A stretch of 54,688 nt of DNA from Desulfarculaceae bacterium (GCA_021737645.1 JAIPDO010000022.1:1-54688); one strand, 5' to 3'; positions 32,887 to 42,394 are shown, numbered from the stretch's first letter. The notes: generated by a model from the sequence alone, not told the origin. A program made the numbers and translations.

Positions 32887-34139
32887 GCCAAGAGGAAAAA
32901 AGCACCCCGCCGGTGGACGTTCAGGCCATTTTGGCCGAGGTGGACCAGGCGGTGGAGGACAAGAAGGCCGGAGGCTTTTACGACCCCGCCGAACTACGGC
33001 GAGTGGAGGAGGCGGCCCTGGCCGCCCGCTCGGTGGACGACGAGCCGGGCAACCTGATGAAGCTGCACCACGCCAAGCTCAAGGAGTATTGGGAGCCCAC
33101 CGGTTGGGGAGTGGACACCCATCGCACCGGCGCGGCGGGCAAGCTCATCCTGAGCCTCAAGAAACTAATCTACAAGGTGAGCCGCTTCCCCATGAGCGTG
33201 TGGCTGGCCCGCCAAGCCCGTTTCAACGACGAGGTGGTGCACCTGATCACCGTGCTGTTGCCCCTGGTGGCCAATGTGCGCTCCCGCTTACCCCAGGCCG
33301 AAAAGCGCCTGGACGAGCTGGAGGTGTCCCTGGCCCGCACCGCCCCGCGCATCGAGACCCTGCTGGCCCGTTTGGAAAAGATGGTGAACGAACAGGAGGC
33401 CAAGGGCGAGGCATCGCCCGGCGCGGCCGACGAGGTGCGCAAGGCCCGCTTCCAGAGCCGGGGCGCGGCCTACCTGGAGTTCGAGAACGCCCACCGGGGC
33501 CAGCGGGAGCTTATCAAGCAGCGCCAGAGCGTTTACCTGCCCTTTTTTGCCAAGAGCGTCACCCCCCAGGCCCCCCTGCTGGACCTGGGTTGCGGCCGGG
33601 GCGAGTTCTTGGAGGCGGCCAAAGAGGCGGGGCTGGCCGCCCGTGGCCTGGAGCTGAACCCGGAGATGGTGGCCCATTGCCAGGGCCGGGGCCTGGAGGT
33701 GGCCGAAGGCGACGCCCTGGATTACCTCAGCGCCCAGCCGGACTCCAGCTTGGGCGGCATCCTCATGGCCCAGCTCATCGAGCATTTGACCACCGACCAG
33801 CTGCACGAGTTGGTGAGCCTGGCCGCGCTCAAGCTGGCTGACGGGGGCCACCTCATCGCCGAGACGGTGAACCCGGCCTGCCTCACCACCCTGTCCGGCG
33901 CTTTTTACCTGGACCTGACCCACCACAAGCCCATCCACCCCGAGGCGGCCCGCTTCTTGTTCAAGGGCGCGGGGCTGCGCCAGGTGGAGCTCTTGTACCT
34001 CTCGCCCTATCCCGAGCAGTACCGTCTGCCAGAATCGCCGGGCGAGGGCCCCACCGCCCAGGCCCTGAACGAAACGGTGAAGCGCCTCAACGACCTGCTC
34101 TACTCCTTCCAGGACTACGCGGTGGTGGGGCGCAAGTAG
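32883..34139 (+). CDS. SAM-dependent methyltransferase with helical N-terminal region (possible chain terminator)
   Basis: The 418-residue protein starts at ATG 32883 overlapping wzt (ATGA). Residues ~15-185 are helical and heptad-like, including RLPQAEKRLDELEVSLART near 135. Residues ~195-418 are a class I methyltransferase with LLDLGCGRGEF at 232-242, ending with HHKPIHPEAARFLFKGAGL typical of O-antigen methyltransferases. In WbdD a coiled coil measures chain length next to the capping methyltransferase. Gene order beside a Wzt with glycan-binding domain suggests the same kind of role. No kinase domain is present, so a methyl rather than methyl-phosphate cap would be expected. The methyltransferase fold is secure; the capping role is inference. 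Confidence 0.8.
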   Translation: MSQEEKSTPPVDVQAILAEVDQAVEDKKAGGFYDPAELRRVEEAALAARSVDDEPGNLMKLHHAKLKEYWEPTGWGVDTHRTGAAGKLILSLKKLIYKVSRFPMSVWLARQARFNDEVVHLITVLLPLVANVRSRLPQAEKRLDELEVSLARTAPRIETLLARLEKMVNEQEAKGEASPGAADEVRKARFQSRGAAYLEFENAHRGQRELIKQRQSVYLPFFAKSVTPQAPLLDLGCGRGEFLEAAKEAGLAARGLELNPEMVAHCQGRGLEVAEGDALDYLSAQPDSSLGGILMAQLIEHLTTDQLHELVSLAALKLADGGHLIAETVNPACLTTLSGAFYLDLTHHKPIHPEAARFLFKGAGLRQVELLYLSPYPEQYRLPESPGEGPTAQALNETVKRLNDLLYSFQDYAVVGRK

Positions 34140-34141
34140 GC

Positions 34142-36496
34142 ATGGCCTCCCAGCGCCGAGGCGAGTCCCTGTCCTGCACCTTTGTGCTGCCCTGGTACGG
34201 GGAGCAGGTGCCCGGCGGGGCCGAGGCCGAGGCCCGGCTCACCGCCGAAAACCTGGCCGCCGCCGGGGTGCGGGTGCGGGCTCTGGCCACCAACCTCAGC
34301 GGCCTGGGCAGCGACTGGGAGCACGACACCCTGCCGGTTGGCGAAAGCAGCGAGAACGGGGTTACGGTGCGCCGCTTCCCGGTGGCCCAGCGCGACGCGG
34401 CCCGCTTCGACGGCCTGAACATGCGGGTGCTGGCCGGGGCCACCCTGCGCCCCGAAGAAGAGCGCTACTTTTACCGCAACATGGTTTACAGCCCCGAGTT
34501 GCTCACGCACATCGCGGACCATCCCGAACAAGGCCCCTTTTTCTACATACCGTATCTTTTCACCTCCTCGGTGTGGGGGCCGCTGATCCACCCCAGCAAG
34601 AGCCTGATCATCCCCTGCCTGCACGATGAAGGCTACGCTCGCATGGCCGCGGTGAAGCGGGCCATGGAAACCAGCCGCATGGTCTGCTTCCACGTGCCCC
34701 CGGAGCGCGACCTGGCCGCCGGCCTCTACGACCTGGGGCGCACCGAGCCGATGATCGTGGGCGAGGGCATGGACACCCACTGGACCCACGACCCGGAGCG
34801 CTTTAGGCAGGACTTCTCCCTGGACGATCCCTTCATCCTCTACGCGGGGCGCAAGGACCCGGGCAAGAACACCCCCCTGCTGGTGCACTACTTTTTGCGC
34901 TACAAGGCCGAAGGTCGCGGACCGGCCGGGCTGAAGCTGGTGCTGGTGGGCAACCTGCCCGCCGAGATCCCCACCGGCGGCGAGGCCCACGTGCTGGATC
35001 TGGGGTTTGTCAGTGTGCAGCAGAAGCACGACGCCTACGCGGCGGCGAAGGTGTTCGTGCAGCCCTCGATCATGGAGAGCTTTTCGCGGGTGATCATGGA
35101 GGCCTGGCTGGCGGGCACTCCGGTGATGGTGCACGCCGATTGCCCGGTGACCAAAGGCCACGTCATGGCCAGCGGGGGCGGCTTGGCCTTCAAGGACTAC
35201 CCCCACTTCGCCGAGTGCCTGGACTATTTGCTGGAGCGCCCCGAGCTGCGCCAAGAGATGGCAGCAGCCGGGGCAGAATACGTGGAGAGCAACTTCTCCT
35301 GGCCGGTGGTGGTGGACAACTACCTCAAGGTCATCGAGACGGTGAGCGCCGAGCCGGTGCCCGCCCCCACCACCTTGGACCGTGCCCTGGCTCCCCGGCG
35401 GCCCCGCCTGGCTTCCGGCCCAGCGGTACACCAGATGGTGCCGGACTTCAGCTTTGGCGACGCCATCGGCAACGACGCCCTGGCCATCCAGAAGACTCTG
35501 CGCTCCTGGGGCATCAGCTCGGACATCTTCGCCCACTCCATCCACCCGCGCCTGGCCGACAAGGCCCGGCCCATCGAGGAGTACGCCAAGCAAGCCAGGC
35601 CCCAGGACGTGCTGCTGTTCCATTTTTCCATAGGCCATCCGGTGGCCGACCTGCTGCCCGAGCTGGTGGGGCGCCGCGTCCTGCGCTACCACAACATCAC
35701 CCCGGCCGAGTTCCTGGACCTGTGCAACCCCGAGAGCGCGGCCCGCGCCCGCCTGGGCCGGGAGCAGCTAAAGCGCATCGCCCCGGCGGTGGAGCTGGGC
35801 ATGGGAGTGAGCGACTACAATTGCGCCGAGCTCACCCAGGCGGGCTGCCCGGCCACGGCCACGGTGCCCATCGTCATCGACACCTCGGTGCTGGCCACGC
35901 CGTCGGACCCCTTTGTGGCCCAGCGCTTTGACGATGGGCGCCCGGCGGTGTTGCACGTGGGGCGCCTGGTGCCCAACAAAAAGATCGAGGACCTCATCAA
36001 GACCCAGTATTGGCTCTCGCGCCTGGTGCCGGGCACGCGCATGCTCATCGTGGGCAGCGAGGTGGGTTGCGAGACCTATGCCGAGGGACTGCGCGAGCTG
36101 GTGGACCGCCTGGCGGTGCCGGACGTGCACTTCTCCGGCCATGTGTCCCTGGCCGCGCTCATGGCCTACTACCGCCGGGCAGACTGCTATCTGTGCCTGT
36201 CCGAGCACGAGGGCTTTTGCGTGCCCCTGGTGGAGTGCATGCATCTGGGCATCCCGGTGGTGGCCTACGGTGCCGCCGGAGTGCCGGGCACCCTGGGCAG
36301 TGGCGGCATCCTCTTGGACAGCAAACAGCCCCAGCGGGTGGCCGAGGCGGTGGCCAAGGTGCTCACCGAGCCGAATCTAGCCCAGGGCCTGCGCGCCGCC
36401 GGGAAAGAGCGCCTGGAGCGCTTCGCACCCCAGCGGGTGGCCGAGGACCTCAAGGAAGTGCTCACCAGCCACCTGGGCCTGGAGCCTGCCCCATGA
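34142..36496 (+). CDS. tandem GT4 glycosyltransferase (two domains in one chain)
   Basis: The 784-residue protein holds two GT-B glycosyltransferases. Domain 1 (about 10-400) shows PGGAEAEARLTAENLA, ILYAGRKDPGKN near 235 and QPSIMESFSRVIMEAWLAG near 305, a diverged E-x7-E. Domain 2 (about 425-780) shows NDALAIQKTLRSWG, VLHVGRLVPNKKIEDLI near 605 and LSEHEGFCVPLVECMHLG near 690, a classical E-x7-E. It probably adds two sugars in succession at the cytoplasmic face of the membrane while the glycan is on undecaprenyl carrier. It follows the methyltransferase by two bases and overlaps the next gene (ATGA). Donor sugars are unknown. Confidence 0.87.
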   Translation: MASQRRGESLSCTFVLPWYGEQVPGGAEAEARLTAENLAAAGVRVRALATNLSGLGSDWEHDTLPVGESSENGVTVRRFPVAQRDAARFDGLNMRVLAGATLRPEEERYFYRNMVYSPELLTHIADHPEQGPFFYIPYLFTSSVWGPLIHPSKSLIIPCLHDEGYARMAAVKRAMETSRMVCFHVPPERDLAAGLYDLGRTEPMIVGEGMDTHWTHDPERFRQDFSLDDPFILYAGRKDPGKNTPLLVHYFLRYKAEGRGPAGLKLVLVGNLPAEIPTGGEAHVLDLGFVSVQQKHDAYAAAKVFVQPSIMESFSRVIMEAWLAGTPVMVHADCPVTKGHVMASGGGLAFKDYPHFAECLDYLLERPELRQEMAAAGAEYVESNFSWPVVVDNYLKVIETVSAEPVPAPTTLDRALAPRRPRLASGPAVHQMVPDFSFGDAIGNDALAIQKTLRSWGISSDIFAHSIHPRLADKARPIEEYAKQARPQDVLLFHFSIGHPVADLLPELVGRRVLRYHNITPAEFLDLCNPESAARARLGREQLKRIAPAVELGMGVSDYNCAELTQAGCPATATVPIVIDTSVLATPSDPFVAQRFDDGRPAVLHVGRLVPNKKIEDLIKTQYWLSRLVPGTRMLIVGSEVGCETYAEGLRELVDRLAVPDVHFSGHVSLAALMAYYRRADCYLCLSEHEGFCVPLVECMHLGIPVVAYGAAGVPGTLGSGGILLDSKQPQRVAEAVAKVLTEPNLAQGLRAAGKERLERFAPQRVAEDLKEVLTSHLGLEPAP

Positions 36497-37674
36497 AGGC
36501 CCGGCCCCTCATCGACGCCCGTGGCCTGCAACCAGGCTACAAGGAGCACGCCCAACGGGGCATCGGACGCTACGCCAAGAGCCTGTTCGCGGCCATGACG
36601 GCCCAGGTGGACCCGGCGGACCTGTCCTTCATTCAGCGGCGCGACCTGCCCGAGCCCGAACTGCCGCCCCAGTCCCCGCGCCTGGCCATCGGCCCCGGCC
36701 CCCAATGGCTGCCCGGCGGCGAGAGGCTGGTGGGCCAGTATTGGACCCTGCCCCGGACCCTGGCCCCGGCCTGGAAAAGCGGCCAGGTGGTGCACATTCT
36801 CAGCCACGCCGACGCCCCGGCCCGCCTGGGGCCGCGCACCGTGCTCACTTGCCAGGACCTGATCTTCCAGCGCATGGAAGATATATACGTCAAAGGGCGC
36901 AACGCCGCGGCTTTTCGAGCGGCCCGCTGGCTGGAGACCCGCTGCCTGAGCCATGCGGCGCGCATCCTGGCCATAAGCGAGTGCACCAAGCGCGACCTGG
37001 TGGAGCTGTACCAAATCCCCGCCGAGCGCGTCACCGTGGTGCCCCTGGCGGCCGACCCCGGCCTGTCCCCGGTGGAAGACCCGGTAGCGCGGGACGAGGT
37101 TCTTAGGCGCTACGCTCTGGAGGCGGGGGGCTATCTCTTCTACCTGGGCGGCATCGACCCGCGCAAGGACTTGCCAACTTTGCTGCAAGCCCTGCTAATA
37201 TTGCGGGAGCAGGGCAGCCCGGCGGTTTTGGCCTTGGCCGGCAAGGTGGACCGTGACAAACACTACCCCGCCCTGGCCCAGGCCATCACCGATATGGGCT
37301 TGGCCCCGGCGGTGAAGTTCCTGGGCTTTGTGCCCGACCAAGACCTGCCCGCCCTGTACTCCGGGGCAACGGCCTTCGCCTTCCCCTCGCTCTACGAGGG
37401 ATTCGGCCTGCCGCCCCTGGAGGCCATGGCCTGCGGAGCGCCGGTGGTGGCCGTGCGAGCCGCGGCGGTGCCCGAAGTGGTTCAGGAGGCGGGCATCCTG
37501 GTGCCCCCCGGCGACGCCCGCGCCCTGGCCCAGGCCCTGTCAGCCCTCAGCGAAGATCCCGAACTGGCCCGGCGCTACCGGGCCCTGGGGGCCAAACAGG
37601 CTGAGCGTTTTTCCTGGGAGCGGGCGGCGGCCCAGACCCTGGATGTTTACGAGGAGGTGGCCTCTGCAGGCTGA
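36493..37674 (+). CDS. GT4 family glycosyltransferase
   Basis: The 393-residue protein starts at ATG 36493 inside the preceding stop. N-terminal RGIGRYAKSLF and HILSHADAPARLG are typical of mannosyltransferase-like GT4 proteins. The C-terminal GT1-type domain has YLFYLGGIDPRKDLPTLL near 210, KFLGFVPDQDLPALYSGA near 275 and FPSLYEGFGLPPLEAMACG near 298, the E-x7-E catalytic and donor-binding motif. It extends the surface glycan in the cytoplasm. A guess of mannose or rhamnose would rest on family resemblance only. Confidence 0.9.
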   Translation: MKARPLIDARGLQPGYKEHAQRGIGRYAKSLFAAMTAQVDPADLSFIQRRDLPEPELPPQSPRLAIGPGPQWLPGGERLVGQYWTLPRTLAPAWKSGQVVHILSHADAPARLGPRTVLTCQDLIFQRMEDIYVKGRNAAAFRAARWLETRCLSHAARILAISECTKRDLVELYQIPAERVTVVPLAADPGLSPVEDPVARDEVLRRYALEAGGYLFYLGGIDPRKDLPTLLQALLILREQGSPAVLALAGKVDRDKHYPALAQAITDMGLAPAVKFLGFVPDQDLPALYSGATAFAFPSLYEGFGLPPLEAMACGAPVVAVRAAAVPEVVQEAGILVPPGDARALAQALSALSEDPELARRYRALGAKQAERFSWERAAAQTLDVYEEVASAG

Positions 37675-39277
37675 GCCCAAAAGCCGCATAGGCGGATGGC
37701 TCTTGGAGAGCGCCCTGGCCCTGGTGGTGGCCGGTTCGGTGTGGTGGCTGTGGCCCCGGCTGGATCTGCCCCGCCTGGGGCACGAACAGGAGTGGTTTTC
37801 CGTGGGCTGGCTGCTGGCCCTGGGCCTGGGAGCCGCCTGGCGGGCCCTGTGGCCCCAGCCCCGAGGCGACGAAGCCCACCACCTGTTGCGCGCGGGCACC
37901 TGCTCCTCGGCCGCCCTGGGCTTGGGCGTGATCTTCGTGGTCCTACTGGTGGGCTCCATGGGCCTGGGCAACTACAAGCTGTGGCTGGGCATCGTCTATT
38001 TGGGTGGGGTCACCCTCAGCCTGGCCAGCCTGACCCTGCGCCTGCGTAGCGAAATAAGCGCCCGGCCCGAAAGCGAGCTTTTGGCCATGCTGGCCGGGGC
38101 GGCGATTTCCTTCACCGCCTGCCTGCTCATTTTGCCCTGGGTGCGGCCCGACCTAACCGCCCTGTGGCCCCCGCCCACCCGAGAGCTCATGATGCCCCTG
38201 GCCTCCGCCGCCCTGTGGGGAGGCATCGCCGGGGCCACCCTACCGGTGGTGCGCCTGCTCGGCGGCAATCGCCGCCTGGCCTGGATAATCTTCTTGGCCG
38301 TGGGTCTGGGCCCCGGCCCGGCCTTGGCGGTTAGTTGGCTGCCCGTGGCTCCCCTGGCCGCGGTGTGCGCCATCCTGGTGGGCCTGGCCTCTCTTAGGCT
38401 AATCAGCCCCCGCGCCCGCCGCGCCGCCGTCCAGCACGCCCAGCAGGGCGAGGAGAGCCGCCCCCTGTCCTTTTACTGGCTGCTGCGCGGCCTAATGTTG
38501 GTCTGGTTGGGCGTGGGAGCGGCGGTCACCCTGGCTGCCGCCTGGTGGTACCCCAGAGTGGGAGCCATGTTCACCGATGCCATCTGGCTCAGGGCTGTGG
38601 GCCTGGGGGCCTTCATGGTCACCTGCGTGGGGCTGTTGGCCGAGTACGCCCAGCCGCTGTTGGGCCGTAGCGAAAGCCCCCGCCTGGGACGGGACCGCAA
38701 AGTGGTGGGCATATTCTGCTCGGTGTTGGTGCTGCTGGCCGCTCTGAGCCCTTTTTTACTCATGCAGCCTCCGGCCACCGACCACCTGCCTTCCTACTTC
38801 GCCGACGGCGCCCGCGCAGTGCTTCTGCGCGAGGAGGTGGTGCTGGGCCCCCACAACCCGGAAATAGAGTTCAAGCCGCCCACTTGGCTCAGCAACCTGA
38901 GCCGGGTGTTCGTCATCAGCCTCTTAAGCGACGGGGCTCAGGTGGAGCAGGGCCAGGTAGTGGCCCAGCTCATCGCCACCGACGAGCAGGACCTGCCCCA
39001 TATTTATCAACTAAGAGCCGGCATCGACACGGCGGAGTGGGACCTGGACAAGCGGGAAATGGGCCTGGAGGCCAAACATCGACCGGCTCGCCTGGCCTCC
39101 ACCTGGATCGTCTACACCGCCAGCGGTGAAGCCTTCATGGCCCACGACTACTTCACCGGCCTGTACCTGGGCCGTCGGGTGGCACGCCTGACCAGCGTGC
39201 GCCTGCGCTACCTCTACAAGAACCCGCCCGGCAAACCGCCGGTGACCTTGGTTCTCAGAAAAGTATTCCTCTATTAA
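37643..39277 (+). CDS. polytopic membrane protein of the polysaccharide cluster, unknown function
   Basis: About 544 residues with roughly eleven hydrophobic helices (about 15-410), then a ~130-residue soluble C-terminal domain with RVFVISLLSDGAQVEQGQVV, LRAGIDTAEWDLDKREMG and a final beta-rich VTLVLRKVFLY. I recall similar C-terminal segments on polytopic membrane glycosyltransferases, where they look like a beta-sandwich, but the membrane part shows no recognisable GT-C, ligase or flippase motif. The start is uncertain: ATG 37643 overlaps the previous gene by 32 bases without a ribosome site, while CTG 37664 has AGGAGG six bases upstream. It is the last gene of the cluster and may process or anchor the glycan. 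Confidence 0.6.
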   Translation: MFTRRWPLQAEPKSRIGGWLLESALALVVAGSVWWLWPRLDLPRLGHEQEWFSVGWLLALGLGAAWRALWPQPRGDEAHHLLRAGTCSSAALGLGVIFVVLLVGSMGLGNYKLWLGIVYLGGVTLSLASLTLRLRSEISARPESELLAMLAGAAISFTACLLILPWVRPDLTALWPPPTRELMMPLASAALWGGIAGATLPVVRLLGGNRRLAWIIFLAVGLGPGPALAVSWLPVAPLAAVCAILVGLASLRLISPRARRAAVQHAQQGEESRPLSFYWLLRGLMLVWLGVGAAVTLAAAWWYPRVGAMFTDAIWLRAVGLGAFMVTCVGLLAEYAQPLLGRSESPRLGRDRKVVGIFCSVLVLLAALSPFLLMQPPATDHLPSYFADGARAVLLREEVVLGPHNPEIEFKPPTWLSNLSRVFVISLLSDGAQVEQGQVVAQLIATDEQDLPHIYQLRAGIDTAEWDLDKREMGLEAKHRPARLASTWIVYTASGEAFMAHDYFTGLYLGRRVARLTSVRLRYLYKNPPGKPPVTLVLRKVFLY

Positions 39278-39365
39278 TTTCCCTAGAACGTACTTAGGCG
39301 GATAGGTTGGTTACGCACGGAAAAGTAGCCAGGCTGGTCTCGTTGCGCGGAAACGCCAGTGCCAA

Positions 39366-39486
39366 GCGGCACAGCCAGACGGCGCAGGGCAAGGCGGCAG
39401 GCGAACGAGGGACACAGGCGTAGTCTACCTACGCCGAGGACCGAGTGACGCCGACAACCCCGCCATGCGTCGTCTGGCGAAGCCGC
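39366..39486 (+). repeat. interspersed ~120 bp dyad repeat, copy 4
   Basis: It starts GCGGCACAGCCAGACG, has the central hairpin AGGCGTAG...CTACGCCGAGG, then ACCGAGTGACGCCGACAAC, and ends GTCTGGCGAAGCCGC. The terminal GCGGC...GCCGC and CCAGACG/CGTCTGG blocks pair perfectly, so this copy has the longest basal stem. It lies between convergent operons, 88 bases after the membrane protein stop and just before the ribosomal terminator. Confidence 0.8.
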
Positions 39487-39489
39487 CGC

Positions 39490-39524
39490 AATAAGAATGG
39501 GGCCCTCCTGTAAGGAGGACCCCA
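39490..39524 (-). terminator. terminator of the ribosomal protein operon
   Basis: TGGGGCCCTCC and GGAGGACCCCA (39498-39524, loop TGTAA) form a stem with one mismatched pair. On the minus strand it is followed by TTCTTATT. It closes the long tuf-to-rplQ run 37 bases beyond the rplQ stop. Confidence 0.85.
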
Positions 39525-39560
39525 TAACTTAACTTACTTGGTGGGGCGCTAACGCCCTGC

Positions 39561-39929
39561 TTACTTGGCAGCGCTCTCGTCGACCAACTCCACCATGGCC
39601 ATGGAAGCGGCATCGCCCCGGCGCACCCGGGTGGGCAGCACGCGGACGTAACCGCCCTGGCGGCTGCTGTAGCGAGTCTTGCCGTCTTCGAAGAGCTTGC
39701 TGCAGACCTTGTGGCTGCGCATGTAAGACTCCACCTGACGCCGGGCGTGCAGATCGCCGCGCTTGGCCAGAGTGATCATCTTTTCGGCCACCCGCTTGAG
39801 TTCCTTGGCCTTGGCCTCGGTGGTTTCAAGCTTCTCGTGCTCGAACAGCGAGGTCACCATGTTGCGCAGCATGGCCTTGCGATGGGACGTGGTGCGCGAA
39901 AGCCTGCGATTATCTTTACCGTGTCTCAT
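39561..39929 (-). CDS. rplQ: 50S ribosomal protein L17
   Basis: The 122-residue protein begins [20 protein letters not shown], the canonical L17 start, and contains [20 protein letters not shown] and the terminal [15 protein letters not shown]17 binds 23S rRNA near the exit tunnel. ATG 39929 overlaps the rpoA stop (ATGA), the standard rpoA-rplQ coupling. It is the last gene before the operon terminator. Confidence 0.97.
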   Translation of the reverse strand: MRHGKDNRRLSRTTSHRKAMLRNMVTSLFEHEKLETTEAKAKELKRVAEKMITLAKRGDLHARRQVESYMRSHKVCSKLFEDGKTRYSSRQGGYVRVLPTRVRRGDAASMAMVELVDESAAK

Positions 39930-40933
39930 TTTTCTTTCGTCCTCGCCTCGAGCTCTTCCCGGCTGGGGAAGTCGTCCAGGCCGCTCATGCCCAGGCTCAG
40001 GCCCATCTCGACCAGCATTTCCTTGATCTCGTTCAAGGACTTGCGGCCGAAGTTCTTGGTCTTAAGCATCTCGGACTCGGTTTTTTGCACCAATTCGCCG
40101 ATGTATTTGATGTCGGCGTTCTTCAGGCAATTGGCGCTGCGCACGCTCAACTCCAGCTCGTCCACAGTGCGGAAGAGGTTGTCGTTGAGGGTGGGCTCCT
40201 CCACCGACTCTTCCTGGTGAGGCTCAGGCTCCTCCTGGAAGTTGATGAAGATGCTCAATTGCTCCTTGAGGATCTTGGCCGCATAGGCCACCGCGTCCTC
40301 GGGCCACACCGCCCCGTTGGTGAAAACCTCCAGGGTCAGCTTGTCATAGTCGGTGATCTGGGCCACGCGGGCTTGGGTCACCACGTAGTTGACCTTCACG
40401 ATGGGGCTGAAGGCCGCGTCCAGAGCCACCACCCCGATGGGGTCTTCTTCACTCTTGTTGCGGTCGGCGGTAACATAGCCCTTGCCGGTCTTCACCGTCA
40501 ATTCGGCCCTGAGGCTGCCGTCCGGTCCCAGAGTGGCCACCGGATGCTCGGGGTTTAGTATCTCCACGTCCGGGGAAGCCTGGATGTCACCAGCGGTGAC
40601 AACGCCTTCACCCTTGGCGTCGATGTGCATCATCGACGGGTCGTGGCCCAGATATTTCAGGCGCACACCCTTCAGGTTGAGGATGATGTCGCTGACGTCC
40701 TCCATCACACCATTGATGGTGGAGAACTCGTGCAACACCCCGTCCATGCGCACGTTGGTTATGGCCGCCCCCTGCAAGGATGAGATCAGGATGCGCCTGA
40801 TGGCGTTGCCGATGGTATGGCCGAAGCCACGCTCCAGCGGCTCGCAGGAGAACTTGCCGTAGTACTGGGTGTGGGTTTCTTCGTCCACCTCCAGGCGCGA
40901 CGGCCTGATGAGTTCTCTCCAGTTTCTCTCCAT
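39926..40933 (-). CDS. rpoA: RNA polymerase alpha subunit
   Basis: The 335-residue protein has the N-terminal assembly domain ([22 protein letters not shown] near residue 32, through about 235). A glutamate-rich linker and the C-terminal domain (about 255-320) follow, with [15 protein letters not shown] and [13 protein letters not shown], which contacts UP elements and activators. Two copies nucleate polymerase assembly. It lies in the usual rpsD-rpoA-rplQ order. ATG 40933 has AGAGAGGTC upstream. Confidence 0.98.
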   Translation of the reverse strand: MERNWRELIRPSRLEVDEETHTQYYGKFSCEPLERGFGHTIGNAIRRILISSLQGAAITNVRMDGVLHEFSTINGVMEDVSDIILNLKGVRLKYLGHDPSMMHIDAKGEGVVTAGDIQASPDVEILNPEHPVATLGPDGSLRAELTVKTGKGYVTADRNKSEEDPIGVVALDAAFSPIVKVNYVVTQARVAQITDYDKLTLEVFTNGAVWPEDAVAYAAKILKEQLSIFINFQEEPEPHQEESVEEPTLNDNLFRTVDELELSVRSANCLKNADIKYIGELVQKTESEMLKTKNFGRKSLNEIKEMLVEMGLSLGMSGLDDFPSREELEARTKEK

Positions 40934-40949
40934 GACCTCTCTCTAACTG

Positions 40950-41576
40950 CTAGCGCGAGTACAGCTCCACAATGAGCTGCTCCTGCATGGGTATGGTCAA
41001 CTCTTCGCGGTTTGGCAGCGCCTTGACCGTACCCCTGAATTTATCGGCTTCCAGCTCCAGCCAACCGGGCACGGTGCGACGCGCCACCGCTTCCAGGGAC
41101 TGCTTGAGCTGTCCAATCTCGCGGCTGCCGTCCTTTACCGCCACCACATCGCCGGGCTTCACCCTCGCGGAGGGGATGTCCACCCGGCTGCCGTTGATGG
41201 TGATATGGCCGTGGCGCACCCAGTGACGAGCCTGGGCCCGGCTTCCGGCGAAGCCTAGGCGGTAGGCCACGTTGTCCAGCCTGAGTTCCAGGAGCATAAG
41301 CAAGTTGTGGCCCGTAACGCCATGCATGCGGGCGGCGCGCTTGTAGGTCAGTTTGAACTGACCCTCGGCCAGGCCGTACATGCGGCGGACCTTTTGCTTT
41401 TCCCTGAGCTGCAGACCGTAGTCGCTGGTCTTGCTGCGGCGCTGGCCGTGCTGCCCCGGAGGGAAGGCGCGGCGCTCCACGGCGCATTTATCGCTGAAGC
41501 AGCGGTCGCCCTTTAGATAGAGCTTTTGAACCTCGCGGCGGCAAAGCCGGCACACTGATCCTCGGTATCGAGCCAA
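40950..41576 (-). CDS. rpsD: 30S ribosomal protein S4
   Basis: The 208-residue protein keeps the zinc-binding form of the N-terminus: cysteines in CRLCRRE near residue 9 and CFSDKC near 26. The S4 RNA-binding domain [22 protein letters not shown] follows near 95. S4 starts 30S assembly and can repress its own operon. Translation begins at TTG 41576 behind GGAGGAGC; no ATG fits the conserved ARYRG start. Confidence 0.97.
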   Translation of the reverse strand: MARYRGSVCRLCRREVQKLYLKGDRCFSDKCAVERRAFPPGQHGQRRSKTSDYGLQLREKQKVRRMYGLAEGQFKLTYKRAARMHGVTGHNLLMLLELRLDNVAYRLGFAGSRAQARHWVRHGHITINGSRVDIPSARVKPGDVVAVKDGSREIGQLKQSLEAVARRTVPGWLELEADKFRGTVKALPNREELTIPMQEQLIVELYSR

Positions 41577-41614
41577 AATAGCTCCTCCGTGTCGCTAGCG
41601 GTGACCCAGGCCCA

Positions 41615-42010
41615 CTACACGCGGCGCCGCTTGGGAGGGCGGCAACCGTTGTGGGGAACGGGGGTTACGTCGCGGATGACGGTTACGTTGAAGCCAACGT
41701 TGCCCAGAGCCCTAAGCGCGGCCTCGCGCCCGGAACCAGGCCCCTTGACTTCCACCTCAACTGTGCGCATGCCGTTGTCCATGGCTTTCTTGCCGGCATC
41801 CTCGGCGGCCAACTGGGCCGCAAAGGGAGTGGACTTGCGCGAGCCCTTAAAGCCCTGCACTCCACTGCTGGACCATGCCACGGTGTTCCCCTGGGGATCG
41901 GTAATGGTGATCACCGTGTTGTTGAAGGTGGATTGGATGTGAACCACCCCGTTGGGGATGTTCTTTTTTTCCTTGCGCTTGCGGACGCCTTTTTTCACCG
42001 CTTTGGCCAT
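41615..42010 (-). CDS. rpsK: 30S ribosomal protein S11
   Basis: The 131-residue protein has [18 protein letters not shown], the core [22 protein letters not shown] and a C-terminus CRPPKRRRV typical of bacterial S11, which helps form the mRNA platform near the E site. ATG 42010 follows the rpsM stop directly with no spacer (TAA then ATG). Confidence 0.97.
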   Translation of the reverse strand: MAKAVKKGVRKRKEKKNIPNGVVHIQSTFNNTVITITDPQGNTVAWSSSGVQGFKGSRKSTPFAAQLAAEDAGKKAMDNGMRTVEVEVKGPGSGREAALRALGNVGFNVTVIRDVTPVPHNGCRPPKRRRV

Positions 42011-42382
42011 TTACTTCTTCCTCTTGCCCATGACCGCCCTGCTGGGTCCCTTGCGGGTGCGGGCGTTGGTCCGGGTACGTTGGCCGTTAACCGGCAGACC
42101 GCGGCGGTGCCTAAGGCCCCGGTAGCAGCCCAGGTCCATAAGGCGCTTGATGTTCATTGAGATCTCGCGCCGCAGGTCGCCTTCCACCTTGTAGGCGTGG
42201 TCGATGACCAAGCGGATGCTGTTGATCTCTTCGTCGGTCAACTCGCCAGCCTTGGTGCCGGGATCAACCCCGCTCTCAGCCAAAATTTTGGCGGAGGACG
42301 TGTGGCCGATGCCATAGATGTAGGTCAGCGCGATCTCGATGCGCTTATTGCGCGGTAGGTCGATGCCTGAAATTCTGGCCAC
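42011..42382 (-). CDS. rpsM: 30S ribosomal protein S13
   Basis: The 123-residue protein has [25 protein letters not shown] at its start, a helix-two-turn-helix RNA-binding centre and the basic tail [20 protein letters not shown] that reaches the P-site tRNA. It starts with GTG 42382 behind GGGGAGGATAGGC. Confidence 0.97.
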   Translation of the reverse strand: MARISGIDLPRNKRIEIALTYIYGIGHTSSAKILAESGVDPGTKAGELTDEEINSIRLVIDHAYKVEGDLRREISMNIKRLMDLGCYRGLRHRRGLPVNGQRTRTNARTRKGPSRAVMGKRKK

Positions 42383-42394
42383 GCCTATCCTCCC

